A stretch of 47,923 nt of DNA from Symbiodinium natans (GCA_905221605.1 CAJNDS010000958.1:1-47923); one strand, 5' to 3'. Counted from the stretch's first letter, positions 35,420 through 44,325 are shown. A program made the numbers and translations. The notes: generated by a model not told the origin, from the sequence alone.

Positions 35420-35930
35420 TCCTGCGAGGAGTCCGAGTTCGCTTTTCCTGTCCAGGCCTGCAATGACTGAAAAGGATCTGTCAGGACGTCAATCTTCATA
35501 TCATTGTATCAGTACATGAATACAAGATGTTCATGATCATGGAATATGGCCTAAATAGGGTGTGTGTGTGTGTGTGTTTATATTTATGTTCATATTTACA
35601 TCTGTATTTATATTTATATCTGTATTTATTCATTTATTTATGGATCTTGCAGTTACCATCTTACCGTACGACTCTCTTGCTACATGTACTACTCTTCTGC
35701 CAGGCTCCCACGGTCACACACTGGCTGGAGCCTGTGGCTTGCCCCTTTAGGGTTGAGGGTTTCTGTTCTCTCCGAAATTGCTCTTCCGGGAGTTAGGGGG
35801 TTTAGGGTTATTAAGATTTTTGGGGGTTTTGCGGATTTTGGGGGTTTGGGTGTTGGGGTTTACGGTTTGGGGTATCATTCGCCGGCATCGAGGTTCGGAG
35901 ACGTTCACCTGTTGCTTGTGCTGAGAGTCC
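35420..35930. other. no gene recognised; TG and TTTA microsatellites
   Basis: GTGTGT run at 35560-35577, TTTATATT-type repeats to 35640, and degenerate heptamers near 35745-35870. Three overlapping plus-strand frames lack splice support. Confidence 0.5.
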
Positions 35931-35934
35931 AGAC

Positions 35935-36006
35935 CCTAAACCCTAAGCCCTAAGCCCTAAACCCTAAACCCTAAACCCTAAACCCTAAACCCTAAACCCT
36001 AAACCT
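35935..36006 (-). repeat. CCCTAAA array
   Basis: Ten units, two CCCTAAG. Confidence 0.95.
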
Positions 36007-36009
36007 GAA

Positions 36010-36290
36010 CTGTCAGGTGATTACTGTGGGCGCCTTCCTCCCCAACGATCGCCTTACCAAGATTCTCAGACTTGTACAAGGGGGCCATCAGCCTGCCGTG
36101 GCGGATCTGCTGGTCGAGTAAAAAGGGAGAGCTTGCTACAGAATTCTTCAGCCATGGCTGAAGAACGCTAGCGACAGATCAGATGGCAGGTTTTTGTCCG
36201 CAACGTCATGTTTCAAATTGATTGGGAATGCCACACGTTTGTGCCATGTGATGTCGCAATAGCGAGATCGGCGCTGGGTAATGAATGACA
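36010..36290. other. no clear gene
   Basis: No frame with good splice borders was found. GC content is near coding level. Confidence 0.4.
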
Positions 36291-36293
36291 CTG

Positions 36294-36394
36294 GGGATGG
36301 TCCCCCTTAAACTAACAGTCCTTAATGTGGATTACACTAGGGGGTACGATCATCCTTAGTAAGGACTGTTAGTATAATGGGGATACTCCCAACA
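36294..36394. mobile_element. MITE family B
   Basis: TGGGGATGGTCCCCCTTA and ATAATGGGGATACTCCCA ends, with AACAGTCCTTAAT / TAAGGACTGTTAGTAT inside. Confidence 0.8.
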
Positions 36395-36499
36395 TAACAC
36401 ACTAACACGGTGAACAGTATGGCCAGTTCATGTCATGCATACCAAGAACTTTGCGAGTAGCTCCAGCTATGTGCGTGCAGCGGGAATTCCAGTCGAGCG

Positions 36500-36785
36500 A
36501 CTGAGGATCATGCTAATAGCCAAGCCTGGTGGTCTTGTTGGGGCTGAGACAGGAGACAGGCTTCATGGTAAAGCAAGCAAAGTGAAATAGGGTTTGAGAT
36601 CGTTCACTCCCGCATTTGTTCACGTCCCGGCCCGGTTTTTGCCGCTCATAAGTTCTATCCTGTACGGCGAACCCTCCACCTGCATCAATTTCCCTCTGTA
36701 GTCCTGAACTCATCCAAAGATCGAACCGCACGAGAGCCCTTGTTAAGGCTTCTAAAGACAGAGGTCTTCTAAAGATAGAGGTCAG
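36500..36785 (-). CDS. minus-strand frame, weak
   Basis: A long minus frame reads RPLSLEALTRALVRFDLWMS then SGLQREIDAGGGFAVQDR before a family B copy. No homology recognised. The 5' end lies in the element at 36788-36881, so the true exon would be shorter. Confidence 0.3.
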
Positions 36786-36787
36786 CT

Positions 36788-36881
36788 TGGTATATTCCCC
36801 CGTATAGTAACGGTCCTCAATTCCTTGGTACCCCCTAATATCATCCCTATGGAAGACTGTTAGTATAAGGGGGAACATCCC
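36788..36881. mobile_element. MITE family B
   Basis: ATATTCCCCCGTATAGTAAC left, GACTGTTAGTATAAGGGGG and AACATCCCAA right. Confidence 0.75.
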
Positions 36882-37008
36882 AATATTCAGCTTACTTTCG
36901 TCCCATGAGAGAAGCCTCGCACCGCGACCCCAGCCCTCGTGGAGGAGGGGCGCAGTGGATGTGAGGATGTGGGCTTCGGGTTTAGCAAAAAGGGTTTAAG
37001 GTTTGGGG

Positions 37009-37045
37009 GATGGGATGTTCCCCCTTGTACCCAGCAGTCCTGAAC
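37009..37045. mobile_element. MITE family B, left-end fragment
   Basis: GATGGGATGTTCCCCCTTGT then CCAGCAGTCC. The rest is missing. Confidence 0.6.
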
Positions 37046-37187
37046 GCTGCGTCCCTGGCAAAACCCGTCCTCGGGTGGTGTTGTCCAATCATGACGATGC
37101 GATTGATGCCTCTCATCGCGCAAATTCTTCGACCCGCAGATTTCTGGCTGGAGAGCCTGTGCCTGTACATAGTTGTTTTTTTTTCTT

Positions 37188-37337
37188 ATGGCACAGTCGA
37201 AGCGATCCGGCCCTGAGATCCTGGGAGCAGCCAAGAGGGCCCGGGTTGAGCGCGATGGGGCGGACAAGGCCTCCTGGCTCAGCCTGCTAGGTGCCCGGCT
37301 GCCAGCGAGGGAGCGACTCTGCTGGAATTGGCCATGT
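37188..37337 (+). CDS. possible N-terminal exon upstream of the methyltransferase-like gene
   Basis: The ATG at 37188 opens MAQSKRSGPEILGAAKRARV, a basic stretch that could be a nuclear localisation signal, then ERDGADKASWLSLLGARLPA and RERLCWN. Alternatively the T-run followed by ATGGCACAG is a 3' splice site and the exon starts at 37198. Ends near a short TTTAGGG array (37343-37369). Linkage to the methyltransferase is by position only. Confidence 0.4.
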
Positions 37338-37373
37338 GACTCAGGGTTTAGGATTTAGGGTTTAGGGTGATGA

Positions 37374-37574
37374 CTCGTTCAAGACAAACATCCTGCACAG
37401 ACAATCCAGCTGCCCTCCGCAACCACAAGGCTTGCGCTTGCGACAGACTGCGGTGGCAGTGTTGGGCCAGTTTCGGCTGCTAAGCTGCACATGGAGCATC
37501 CTACTGCATCCAGACGGTTCTACTGTCCAAACGCGCACGCTGAGCATCTCATCCCTTTGCCTACCAGGAAGTAA
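37374..37574 (+). CDS. exon candidate, possible methyltransferase motif I region
   Basis: The frame reads LVQDKHPAQTIQLPSATTRL, then ALATDCGGSVGPVSAAK and onward to HLIPLPTRK plus TAA. ALATDCGG resembles the SAM-binding motif I of cytosine-5 methyltransferases. A GT follows GACTGCG, so the exon may end there. Two other frames are open over the same bases. Confidence 0.35.
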   Translation, partial: LVQDKHPAQTIQLPSATTRLALATDCGGSVGPVSAAKLHMEHPTASRRFYCPNAHAEHLIPLPTRK

Positions 37575-37648
37575 CCCCCAGAATCAACCCTATAAAGGGC
37601 CTTTAAGGGGTTTTTTGGGATAATAGCCCATGCTGGTGATGCTTAGAG

Positions 37649-37793
37649 CTTCGACCATGCACCCATGGCGTGGGAGCGACGACCTGTTGAGGCACTGGCA
37701 GACCTGGGGGTGCCCTTCAGGCACATCTTCGCATGTGAATCCGATCCCTCGAGCCTCATGGCTGCGTGCGGATGCGCTTCGGGTCTGCTATAG
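37649..37793 (+). CDS. DNA cytosine-5 methyltransferase-like protein, motif II exon
   Basis: Reads FDHAPMAWERRPVEALADLG then VPFRHIFACESDPSSLMA. The EALxxLGVPFRHxFACExDP string is the usual region between motifs I and II of C5 methyltransferases (the acidic residue before DP contacts SAM ribose). The frame ends at a TAG at 37791. A donor before that is expected but not fixed. Methylates cytosine in DNA in the nucleus, if functional. Confidence 0.6.
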
Positions 37794-38108
37794 AGAATTA
37801 GAAAACATATATATATATATATATTTATTTATTTATCTATTTATTTAGAAAAATATACATATGTGTGTGTGTTTATGTACTTATATTTATACTTATTTGT
37901 TGATATCTCTTTCTTGATGTGTCCTGCCCATATGCATACATGTGCAAAAATATTTAGGTCTGCTACGCTGGCTGGGGCTTAGCGTGCCTAGGTCAGCAGC
38001 TCCTGGCTTCGCAAGACTCCAGACCAGAACGCGCCTTTGTCCAAGACCTTCAGCAGAGTTTTTAGGGTTCAGGGTTTGGGGTTTGGGGTTTAGGGTTTAG
38101 GGTTTAGG

Positions 38109-38283
38109 GTGAGCGTGCTTCCGTGGGTGGAATGCGGTTCCGGGATCATTGAGGTTGCGAAAGGGCAGTTCGTAGGAAGATGTGAAAACTTGTCCCATGA
38201 GCCGAGGGCTATTTGGCAGCATGATTGGCCGAGACCGTGGTTGCTATTGCCTTGTTTCTGGCCGCTGGATGCCGATGCCAAAG
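38109..38283 (+). CDS. methyltransferase-like gene, exon between motifs II and IV
   Basis: Directly after a TTTAGGG array the frame reads VSVLPWVECGSGIIEVAKGQ, then FVGRCENLSHEPRAIWQHDW and PRPWLLLPCFWPLDADAK. It ends AAAG|GTACGAGG in phase 1. The next exon at 38402 starts with two leftover bases, so the phases match. The sequence itself is not a conserved methyltransferase motif. Confidence 0.5.
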
Positions 38284-38401
38284 GTACGAGGGTGCACTCA
38301 CATGTTCGGACAACCACCCCTCACCCGTAAACCCGAACCCCCACGGTAGGAACCCGAATCTCCTAACCCGAGCCCCCTAACCCGGATGGTTTCTACGCAA
38401 G

Positions 38402-38568
38402 TCAGCCCTGAGAAGGTGCAGCCTGACATCTACATCTCCAACGCGGGCACACATGGCCCAAACCCGGACCGCTTCTTCGCCGCTGTGAAGTACATCATGG
38501 AGTACCAGCCCCGGGTGGTGATTCTGGAAGACCTCGTGGCAGCCTGCAGACAGGATGCCCTGAAGTCG
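38402..38568 (+). CDS. methyltransferase-like gene, motif IV-VI exon, catalytic Pro-Cys not visible
   Basis: TACGCAAG is followed by SPEKVQPDIYISNAGTHGPN, then PDRFFAAVKYIMEYQPRVVI and LEDLVAACRQDALKS. In active enzymes this region reads DLYxxGxPCQ...LFFxxLxYIxxxxPxVxxLENV. Here the alignment places SNAGTH where PCQ should be, and ENV is EDL. The exon ends TCG|GTTTAGGG in phase 0, a telomere-unit donor. Either the protein is catalytically inactive or the motif IV part differs from this reading. Confidence 0.6.
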
Positions 38569-38782
38569 GTTTAGGGTTTAGGGTTTAGGGTTTAGGGTTT
38601 AGGGTTTAGGGTTCCTACCCTAAAGCCCTGCACTCCCGTATACCCTATCTAGTGGACGTCAGCCCAGGCGGGAGGCAAAAGAAAGCAGAAACTCAACCCT
38701 ACCCTAAACCCTAAACCCTAAACCCTAAACCCTAAACCCTAAACCCTAAACCCTAAAACCCCAACCCAAGTGCGACTTTCAG
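38569..38782 (+). other. methyltransferase-like intron made of opposed telomere arrays
   Basis: Starts GTTTAGGG with six heptamers (38569-38612), later has a CCCTAAA array (38700-38755), and ends GACTTTCAG. The two opposed arrays could pair in the transcript. Phase 0 on both sides. Confidence 0.6.
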
Positions 38783-38872
38783 TCAGCCAGGCAGGTGGCA
38801 AAGAAAATCCATGAATCGGTGGGGTCAAAGAAAATTCTGTTTCCTACCCAAGGTACCGAAGTTTGCTATAGG
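38783..38872 (+). CDS. methyltransferase-like gene, exon before motif VIII
   Basis: Reads SARQVAKKIHESVGSKKI then LFPTQGTEVCYR. Ends AGG|GCAAAC, a GC donor, in phase 0. Joined to the next exon it gives TEVCYR-VLASNYGLPQRR, exactly the spacing seen around motif VIII (xxxYRVLxAxxYGxPQxRxR). Confidence 0.6.
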
Positions 38873-39275
38873 GCAAACCCTAAAGCCTAAACCCTAAACC
38901 CTAAACCCTAGGGGAGGGGGGGGGGGCTTGACAGATCTTGCCAGGACCCACAGGGAAATCTTCCGGCCGATGCCATCTTAGCTCTTCTGGAGCAAGCTGG
39001 AGATTATGAGGTGGACGCATACCAGGCGGATTGAAACCGAGACTTATGAATTCAGCTGAGGGCTTTGAGGGGTTTAGGGTGAAAGGGCTTTCAGTGACCT
39101 GTTTGGGGGTCTTTGCTTTGGTGCAGAGCCGTTCTTGACGCCAACTGTCGCCCCAGCCAATCGTTCCGACTAGACTGGAGCATGGCATGAGACACGCACG
39201 CTAGGCTCCCCTAAACCCTTAGATGGAGTAAACCCTAAACACGAACCCCTAAACCCTAAACCTATCCGCTGAAAG

Positions 39276-39333
39276 GTCCTGGCATCCAACTATGGTCTGC
39301 CCCAGCGCCGACAGCGCGTCTATTACGTCGGGG
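39276..39333 (+). CDS. methyltransferase-like gene, motif VIII exon
   Basis: GCTGAAAG is followed by VLASNYGLPQRRQRVYYVG. YGxPQxRxRxxxVG is motif VIII of cytosine-5 methyltransferases, and the two Arg contact the cytosine. Ends GGGG|GTTTACG, where a family E element starts, phase 1. Confidence 0.75.
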
Positions 39334-39480
39334 GTTTACGAAGAACTGGATTTGGGTATTTCCCAAAAGCTATATGGCTACCCCTCGTAGACCCCAAATA
39401 GAGTACTACCCTTTTTAAGAATAAGGATCCCCAAGAAGAGGCCCAAATTTTCTGAAACCCTCATATTCTAGGGATGTCTG
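39334..39480. mobile_element. MITE family E after the motif VIII exon
   Basis: GGGTATTTCCCAAAAGC and CCCCTCGTAGACCCCAAATA blocks, then AAGAATAAGGATCCCC. It begins at the predicted donor. Confidence 0.5.
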
Positions 39481-39582
39481 CGTATAATGGGGCTTAGCCA
39501 GCCATCGTTCTCGTTTTCTAGGTAGGCCCTTGGACATGTCGGACATTTTGTACCTTCCCTTATTGGCTGTAACGGGGCCATG

Positions 39583-39660
39583 GTTTAGGGTTTAGGGTTT
39601 AGGGTTTAGGGTTTAGGGTTTAGGGTTTAGGGTTTAGGGTTTAGGGTTTAGGGTTTAGGG
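39583..39660 (+). repeat. TTTAGGG array, 11 units
   Basis: Perfect units, followed directly by an open frame. Confidence 0.97.
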
Positions 39661-39775
39661 GTGCGCCAGAAGAGGTCATGGTCGGTCGCCAGTTCCTTCG
39701 GCCTTCCCGACGGTCAGGGCAGGCTCCAGATGCGGAGGCCCGAGCCTACTGTGCAAATTCTGCCCGGAAACTATA
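39659..39775 (+). CDS. exon candidate, possible continuation of methyltransferase-like gene
   Basis: If TTTAG|GG is the acceptor, phase 1 from the previous exon gives VRQKRSWSVASSFGLPDGQG then RLQMRRPEPTVQILPGNYT. A second frame reads APEEVMVGRQFLRPSRRSG. It stops at a family C element. Confidence 0.4.
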
Positions 39776-39911
39776 CTTGGAGGTTCATGGTACTTATTAA
39801 ACGGGTTATAGCTGTACTTAGTACCGTACTTATAACCATATTAAGGCACTTAAGGGGCTTATAAGTGGGTTATTATAAGTACAGTTACAAATGGCCATGA
39901 ACCTCCAAGTA
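39776..39911. mobile_element. MITE family C, perfect inverted ends
   Basis: ATACTTGGAGGTTCATGG at the left is the exact reverse complement of CCATGAACCTCCAAGTAT at the right. Inside are TTATAAG-type repeats. Confidence 0.85.
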
Positions 39912-40255
39912 TCCCCCTTGGGCATTTTTTGGTTTATATAAAACCCAAGAGGATATCAAACATATTGTTGTTATTAAGGTTCTGAGGGGAGTATAGGAAA
40001 GTTTTTTAGGGTTTACTACGGCCCCCTTAGGATGTCATTTTTTCTGTAAAGCCCAAGGGGATATTCGAAACAATACATTTTGGGTTCTCAGGGGAGTATG
40101 TTTTAGGGCTCAAGTTTATTCACCGCCACTGTGGAGAGGACAGGGGTCTCCGATAGCAACCGAGCCACTGCGGAACATTACAGGCTTGCACGCTCTTCGG
40201 GACATCAGGCAAGCCAAGACTCATATGTTTGCAGCATGACGTAGATAATGGACAA
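39912..40255. other. no gene recognised
   Basis: Two similar blocks (AAACCCAAGAGGATATCAAAC at 39944 and AAGCCCAAGGGGATATTCGAA at 40049, each followed by GTTCTGAGGGGAGTAT / GTTCTCAGGGGAGTAT) form a ~105-bp tandem duplicate. 40110-40250 has weak frames only. Confidence 0.5.
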
Positions 40256-40370
40256 AACCCTCGACCCCCCTTAAACCCAAAATGAAGACGCAGCCCTAAA
40301 CCCTAAACTTGCGACTAGACCCTAACCCTGAACCCTGAACCCTAAACCCTAAAAAAAAAACCCTAAACAG

Positions 40371-40519
40371 GCACGGCTGGAGCGAGTCAGAGAGGGACTT
40401 GAGCAACTGCACGTCAACGTGGTGCCTCGGCCGCAGTGCGCAAGCACAGCATCCCAGCCACGGGACTGGAGGATGATGGGCAGCTTGAGGCAGAGTGTGC
40501 GGCCTTCACGCGGCTTTCT
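40371..40519 (+). CDS. exon with telomere-unit acceptor, unknown
   Basis: CCCTAAACAG is followed by ARLERVREGLEQLHVNVV then PRPQCASTASQPRDWRM. A second frame from about 40430 reads KHSIPATGLEDDGQLEAECA, so a frameshift or a tiny intron is possible. The first half looks like a charged helix. Confidence 0.5.
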
Positions 40520-40666
40520 AAACCCTAGACCCTAAACCCTAAGCCCTAAGCCCTAAGCCCTAAGCCCTAAGCCCTAAACCCTAAACCCTAAACCCTAAAC
40601 CCTAAACCCTAAACCCTAAACCCTAAACCCTAAACCCTAAACCCTAAACCCTAAACCCTAAACCCG
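40503..40666 (-). repeat. CCCTAAA array with a block of CCCTAAG units
   Basis: About 22 units. Five consecutive CCCTAAG units (about 40537-40570) precede 13 or more perfect CCCTAAA. The longest array of the window. Confidence 0.97.
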
Positions 40667-40675
40667 AATCGAACA

Positions 40676-40784
40676 ATGACCCGCAGCGAACGATCGTCTC
40701 AGGCCGGCGCCAGCCAAAGCCTGGACGCGGAAGACCTCCTGAGCGAACTGGATGGCCCAACTCTCTGCTGCCGGTTGAATCTAG
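40676..40784 (+). CDS. possible first exon, unknown protein
   Basis: The ATG at 40676 follows the array and opens MTRSERSSQAGASQSLDAED then LLSELDGPTLCCRLNL. Ends CTAG|GTTTAG, phase 1, matching the next exon at 40974. Confidence 0.5.
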
Positions 40785-40973
40785 GTTTAGTGTTTAGGGT
40801 TTAGGGTTGCCCTTCGGACACTTTTGATAGTTTCCCGATTGGGTTTCACCGGACCTTATTTAGGGCTTAGGGCTTAGGGTCTTGGGATATATTCACAGTT
40901 TCTCCCTTATCGGGTTGAAGAGGACCTGGGAATATTTTCTCAAAGGGTTTCTAGAGCCAACCGAGGAATTCAG

Positions 40974-41041
40974 ACGCGAGTGATGCCAGCGACGGGAGCG
41001 GGACCACGGGCTGCGAAGGGCTGGGATATTCGGGCTCATGA
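40974..41041 (+). CDS. second exon of the 40676 gene
   Basis: AGGAATTCAG is followed by two leftover bases and ASDASDGSGTTGCEGLGY then SGS plus TGA at 41039-41041. Ser/Gly/Asp-rich. Phase-matched to the previous exon across a 189-nt intron starting GTTTAGTGTTTAGGG. Confidence 0.45.
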
Positions 41042-41049
41042 GGGTTAGG

Positions 41050-41520
41050 GTTTAGGGCTATGGCTTAGCGGTTGCAGAAATTGTATAGGGTTTGGGTCCC
41101 AATAACGTTTTGACCGAAACGTGTTGACCGAAATGTTTTGTTTTTTGGAGCTATGTTTGTTTCATTTTGGGGGGTGTGGGGGGGTCGGGGGGAGGGGGGG
41201 TCAGGGAGTCCCAGAGGTTTAGGTAAATTGAGCATTTGGCCTCCCAGAGGTGTTTGGATGAATGTACTTAAACTCAGCTTGTCAGCTGTTTAGACAAATA
41301 ACTTGGGAAGTTCAGAATGATACCACATACAATTTCTATTTATTTGGTCTCAAGGGTTTAGGCTTTAGGGTTTAGGGTTTAGGCTTGCAAGTGTCGAGCT
41401 CATTGGAAATGGCAAGTGGTACCTGAATGGTTTCATGAAGGATGTTCTGAGTTCTCTGAACCCTAAACCCTAAACCCCAAACAGAGCAAACACAGACCAA
41501 GAACACTTCCCTTTTAACGC
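41050..41520. other. no gene recognised
   Basis: Degenerate heptamers at 41043-41060 and 41356-41385, a repeated TTGACCGAAA pair (41111-41135), and a G-rich stretch at 41169-41205. Confidence 0.5.
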
Positions 41521-41522
41521 AG

Positions 41523-41822
41523 TTGTGCAATCCACAATACGTGCTATTTATCTTCAAGATTCGAGGCTTAGATTCGGTGCCTTCAGATTGCTCCTTTGCA
41601 AGTCTGGCTGAAATTCACAAACTGCAAAAAAATCGACAAAATCGACAAGATCAAAGGCTTGAGATGTGGGCCCTATTTCTTAAGAACGATTCTTTGGCCG
41701 CTCTCTATGCACCCTGGGACCTGACAGGTGAACTGGAAACCCACCCAGGGCTCAGGAACCCTTCCACCGCATCTCTTCATGCGCCTTCTATGGATCCATG
41801 CGTATTCACCATCAGATGTTGA
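41523..41822 (+). CDS. 100-codon open frame, weak
   Basis: Reads CNPQYVLFIFKIRGLDSV, later SLAEIHKLQKNRQNRQDQRL then EMWALFLKNDSLAALYAP and onward to a stop at 41820. Open without introns and the best frame of the area, but not recognised. Confidence 0.4.
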   Translation: MCNPQYVLFIFKIRGLDSVPSDCSFASLAEIHKLQKNRQNRQDQRLEMWALFLKNDSLAALYAPWDLTGELETHPGLRNPSTASLHAPSMDPCVFTIRC

Positions 41823-42221
41823 TTTTCTTCCAAGCTAGCCTTGCTCAAAGCCTATGTCTCCCTGATAAGAAATCGCTCGGCCACAAGTGGACCCCGAAAT
41901 TCGATGGTTTTGACGGTATCCCACCGTATTAGTTTCCTTATTTTGTCTGCAGTCACAAGCAGCCTGAAGCGGCCACTCATTGTTACTTGTCGACAGGTCG
42001 CGGCCTCAAACACACGGTGCAGCAAACAAAAAATAGGGTCCCTTTTTGGGCTCCCGCAGCACCCGTATAGTAAGGACCCTTATTTGGAAAACTACCCATA
42101 AAGCAAGCCACAGCCCAGCAGCACCCCGCAGTTTCCATGACGCATGAGCGACCTGCTGCAGCGAAACCTGTACCCACAGTTGTTTCTTGCGCTACTTCCA
42201 TGACCTGGCCTGCTTATACTT

Positions 42222-42292
42222 TTGCACCTATATTTATACATATATCTGTATATATATATACATACATATATATATACAGATACATACATGCA
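42222..42292. repeat. TATACA microsatellite
   Basis: TATATACA-type simple repeat. Confidence 0.85.
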
Positions 42293-42444
42293 CTGGTGGC
42301 TGTTAGAGTCTCTGTAGAGGAGCTCAGCAATCGACGAAGCAACGAAAGGCATCGAGTCGCTTCTGGCAATGAGTGCAGACGATGCTTGGACACCAGAACG
42401 ATTAAGATGCGATGCTACGCATGGCAAGTGCTGATCCTGCTCTC

Positions 42445-42500
42445 ACCCTAAACCCTAAACCCTAAACCCTAAACCCTAAACCCTAAACCCTAAACCCTAC
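42445..42500 (-). repeat. CCCTAAA array, 8 units
   Basis: Ends CCCTACGTCAG, the acceptor of the exon at 42506. Confidence 0.95.
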
Positions 42501-42505
42501 GTCAG

Positions 42506-42610
42506 GCAAGCTATCTGCACAGAAGACTTCGGCACGAGCTCCGACTCGCGGCCGATGACCTCACGTACTTTTCGGAAGCCGGGCCACAGCTGGCCAAGTG
42601 TCCGGGCTAG
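42506..42610 (+). CDS. exon with array-derived acceptor, unknown
   Basis: CCCTACGTCAG is followed by ASYLHRRLRHELRLAADDLT then YFSEAGPQLAKCPG and TAG at 42608-42610. Strong helical pattern. The exon may end at a donor before the stop. Not recognised. Confidence 0.55.
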   Translation, partial: ASYLHRRLRHELRLAADDLTYFSEAGPQLAKCPG

Positions 42611-42826
42611 AAAGTCGCGGGTTCGCAGTGTGCAGAAACAACGATTCTTCAGAGTTCGGGGGTCGTTACCAGCACCCCAAACCCAATGCAACACTGCTCT
42701 TCCGAACCCTTCTTTTGACTCCAGGCTCAGCCGGACTCTTCTGCACCTTAAACCCTGTACTCTGAGATCTTTTGAACCCTAAAGGCCTAAACCCCATCTT
42801 CTTGAGATAGCTGCTGCGGCATTCAG

Positions 42827-42938
42827 GTGGCTCCGCACCTACCGGGAAGCGGACCTGTGTCAGATACATTGGCTTCGCGCCCGAAGTCAGGGGCGCGAGA
42901 TCCGCTTCGTGTCCATCTCTCAGGAGCATGATCCAAAA
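42827..42938 (+). CDS. exon interrupted by a family A element
   Basis: GCATTCAG is followed by WLRTYREADLCQIHWLRARS then QGREIRFVSISQEHDPK, ending AAA|GTAACC. GTAAC is one arm of the target duplication of the element. Confidence 0.6.
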
Positions 42939-43050
42939 GTAACCTGAGTTGTAGAGTACGTAGGTAACCTGTAACCTTTGTGGGGTAGTAGAATCTCCCC
43001 TTAGAATCCCAGCGGTTAACCTTTAGTTCCCCCAGGTACTGGACAACTAG
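42939..43050 (+). mobile_element. MITE family A as GT-AG intron, 5-bp target duplication
   Basis: The element 42944-43050 (CTGAGTTGTAG...GGACAACTAG) is flanked by GTAAC on both sides (42939-42943 and 43051-43055). Intron = left GTAAC plus element. Its GT comes from the duplicated target and its AG from the element end. The frame continues in phase 0 at 43051. Confidence 0.75.
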
Positions 43051-43164
43051 GTAACAGGCCGCTCAGGTTTGGGCCCAAAGAGTCCGCAGTCCCCTCCATC
43101 TAAGATAAGCCCCTGTTCAGTTCCTTCGGCTTGTCAGCCTGTTACTTCAATCATGGAATCTTGA
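43051..43164 (+). CDS. exon after the family A intron
   Basis: Reads VTGRSGLGPKSPQSPPSK then ISPCSVPSACQPVTSIMES to a TGA at 43162-43164. Ser/Pro-rich, probably disordered. An internal donor is expected if the exon at 43230 belongs to the same gene. Confidence 0.45.
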   Translation, partial: VTGRSGLGPKSPQSPPSKISPCSVPSACQPVTSIMES

Positions 43165-43229
43165 ACACTGGGGAGGTGCAGAGGTCTAACGTTCAGGGGC
43201 CTTTCTGAGCGCCTCTTGAGTGACCGCAG

Positions 43230-43306
43230 GACGCCCACCGTGCATCTTTGAGCTTCACGGGAGAGATTCCTACACTGGCTGCCAACACCAGGCTATGGTC
43301 CTACAG
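43230..43306 (+). CDS. short exon with canonical borders
   Basis: GTGACCGCAG is followed by RPPCIFELHGRDSYTGCQH then QAMVLQ, ending CTACAG|GTGGGTGGG. Both splice sites are canonical. Starts with two leftover bases, ends phase 0. Not recognised. Confidence 0.55.
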
Positions 43307-43309
43307 GTG

Positions 43310-44190
43310 GGTGGGAGAGATTGGGGTTGAACCCTAAGCCCCAAACCAGTGCAGCCGACAAGTTAGCTAGGCAGGTGGGGGAAAAAGCCAACCCTCGGTA
43401 AAGCTTCAGATATTTAGGGTTTGGGGTTTAGGGGCACTTCCCTACGTCAGTGCAGCCGACGCCTGCATGTAGATGATCGTAGCAGCTTTGCAAAAAGGGA
43501 TGTTTTGCCAAGCTGCTTCTTGGTGCTCAGAGCACAGTACAGTTGTAGCACTACCTAGCTCAACCTAGTACTGGGCTGCCGGAAATTATTCACAGCTTTG
43601 TGCTTGGGATTCTGCTGCTCATGACCCAAGCATGGAAGCAAGCAAAACTGAAGAGTGATTTTTTTGAACCGGTCATGAGGCCACGGCGATTAGGCTGAAT
43701 GACGGTGTGCAATGGCTAGAGTAAAAAATAAGCACGGATGGCCACCAACGACTGCACGCGAGAAGAATGCCGCTGAACCATCGAGTGTTGATGTACTCGT
43801 AGGGCCTCTGTTGTTGCCGTTCGGCTTGCGCACTTTGTCATTGCATGGAGTGGTACGGGGCTAGGCTTTGTTTGGCAGCGTTTGTGCTTGCAGCTGTGGT
43901 TCGGTATATATGCTTGCTACAATGCTGTTGCACGATGCTCGGTGATATTGCCTGCTGTATGATATCCTGCTACGCATTCTATGATGTTCCACGATGCCAT
44001 GTTGTGTTATACGTTGTTCTTCTGAAGGAATGAGAGCCCCAAACCCTGAATTCCTGAAGCCTACAACCTTTAAGCTCATGACCCCCTGGCCTTAGTAAGG
44101 AATGGGGGAATGAGGTAAGAGCTCCCGAAGGCTGCAGCGTGTACTCCGCGGACAGGAGATGATGATGCTCCAAGGTGGCCCTGTAAGGGA
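43310..44190. other. no convincing gene; candidate fragments only
   Basis: A repeated CAGTGCAGCCGAC occurs at 43348 and 43449, with ADKLARQVGEK readable after the first, similar to the SARQVAKK of the 38783 exon. A family D left end lies at 44093-44123. The rest is unassigned. Confidence 0.45.
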
Positions 44191-44194
44191 GAGT

Positions 44195-44325
44195 TTAAGG
44201 TTTGGGGTTTAGGGTTTAGGGTTTAGGGTTTAGGGTTTAGGGTTTAGGGTTTAGGGTTTAGGGTTTAGGGTTTAGGGAGGGTTTAGGGTTTTGGGTTTAG
44301 GGTGTGGGGTGTAGGGTGTTGGGGT
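44195..44325 (+). repeat. TTTAGGG array, about 14 units then variants
   Basis: Perfect units to about 44273, followed by GTGTGGGG-type decay. Confidence 0.95.

Noticed and set aside
38109-38283. Motif III/IV of the methyltransferase in this exon (CGSG / PCF)
   Set aside because: The spacing to motif II and the lack of the following Gln-Pro-Phe/Ser pattern do not support PCF as the catalytic loop.
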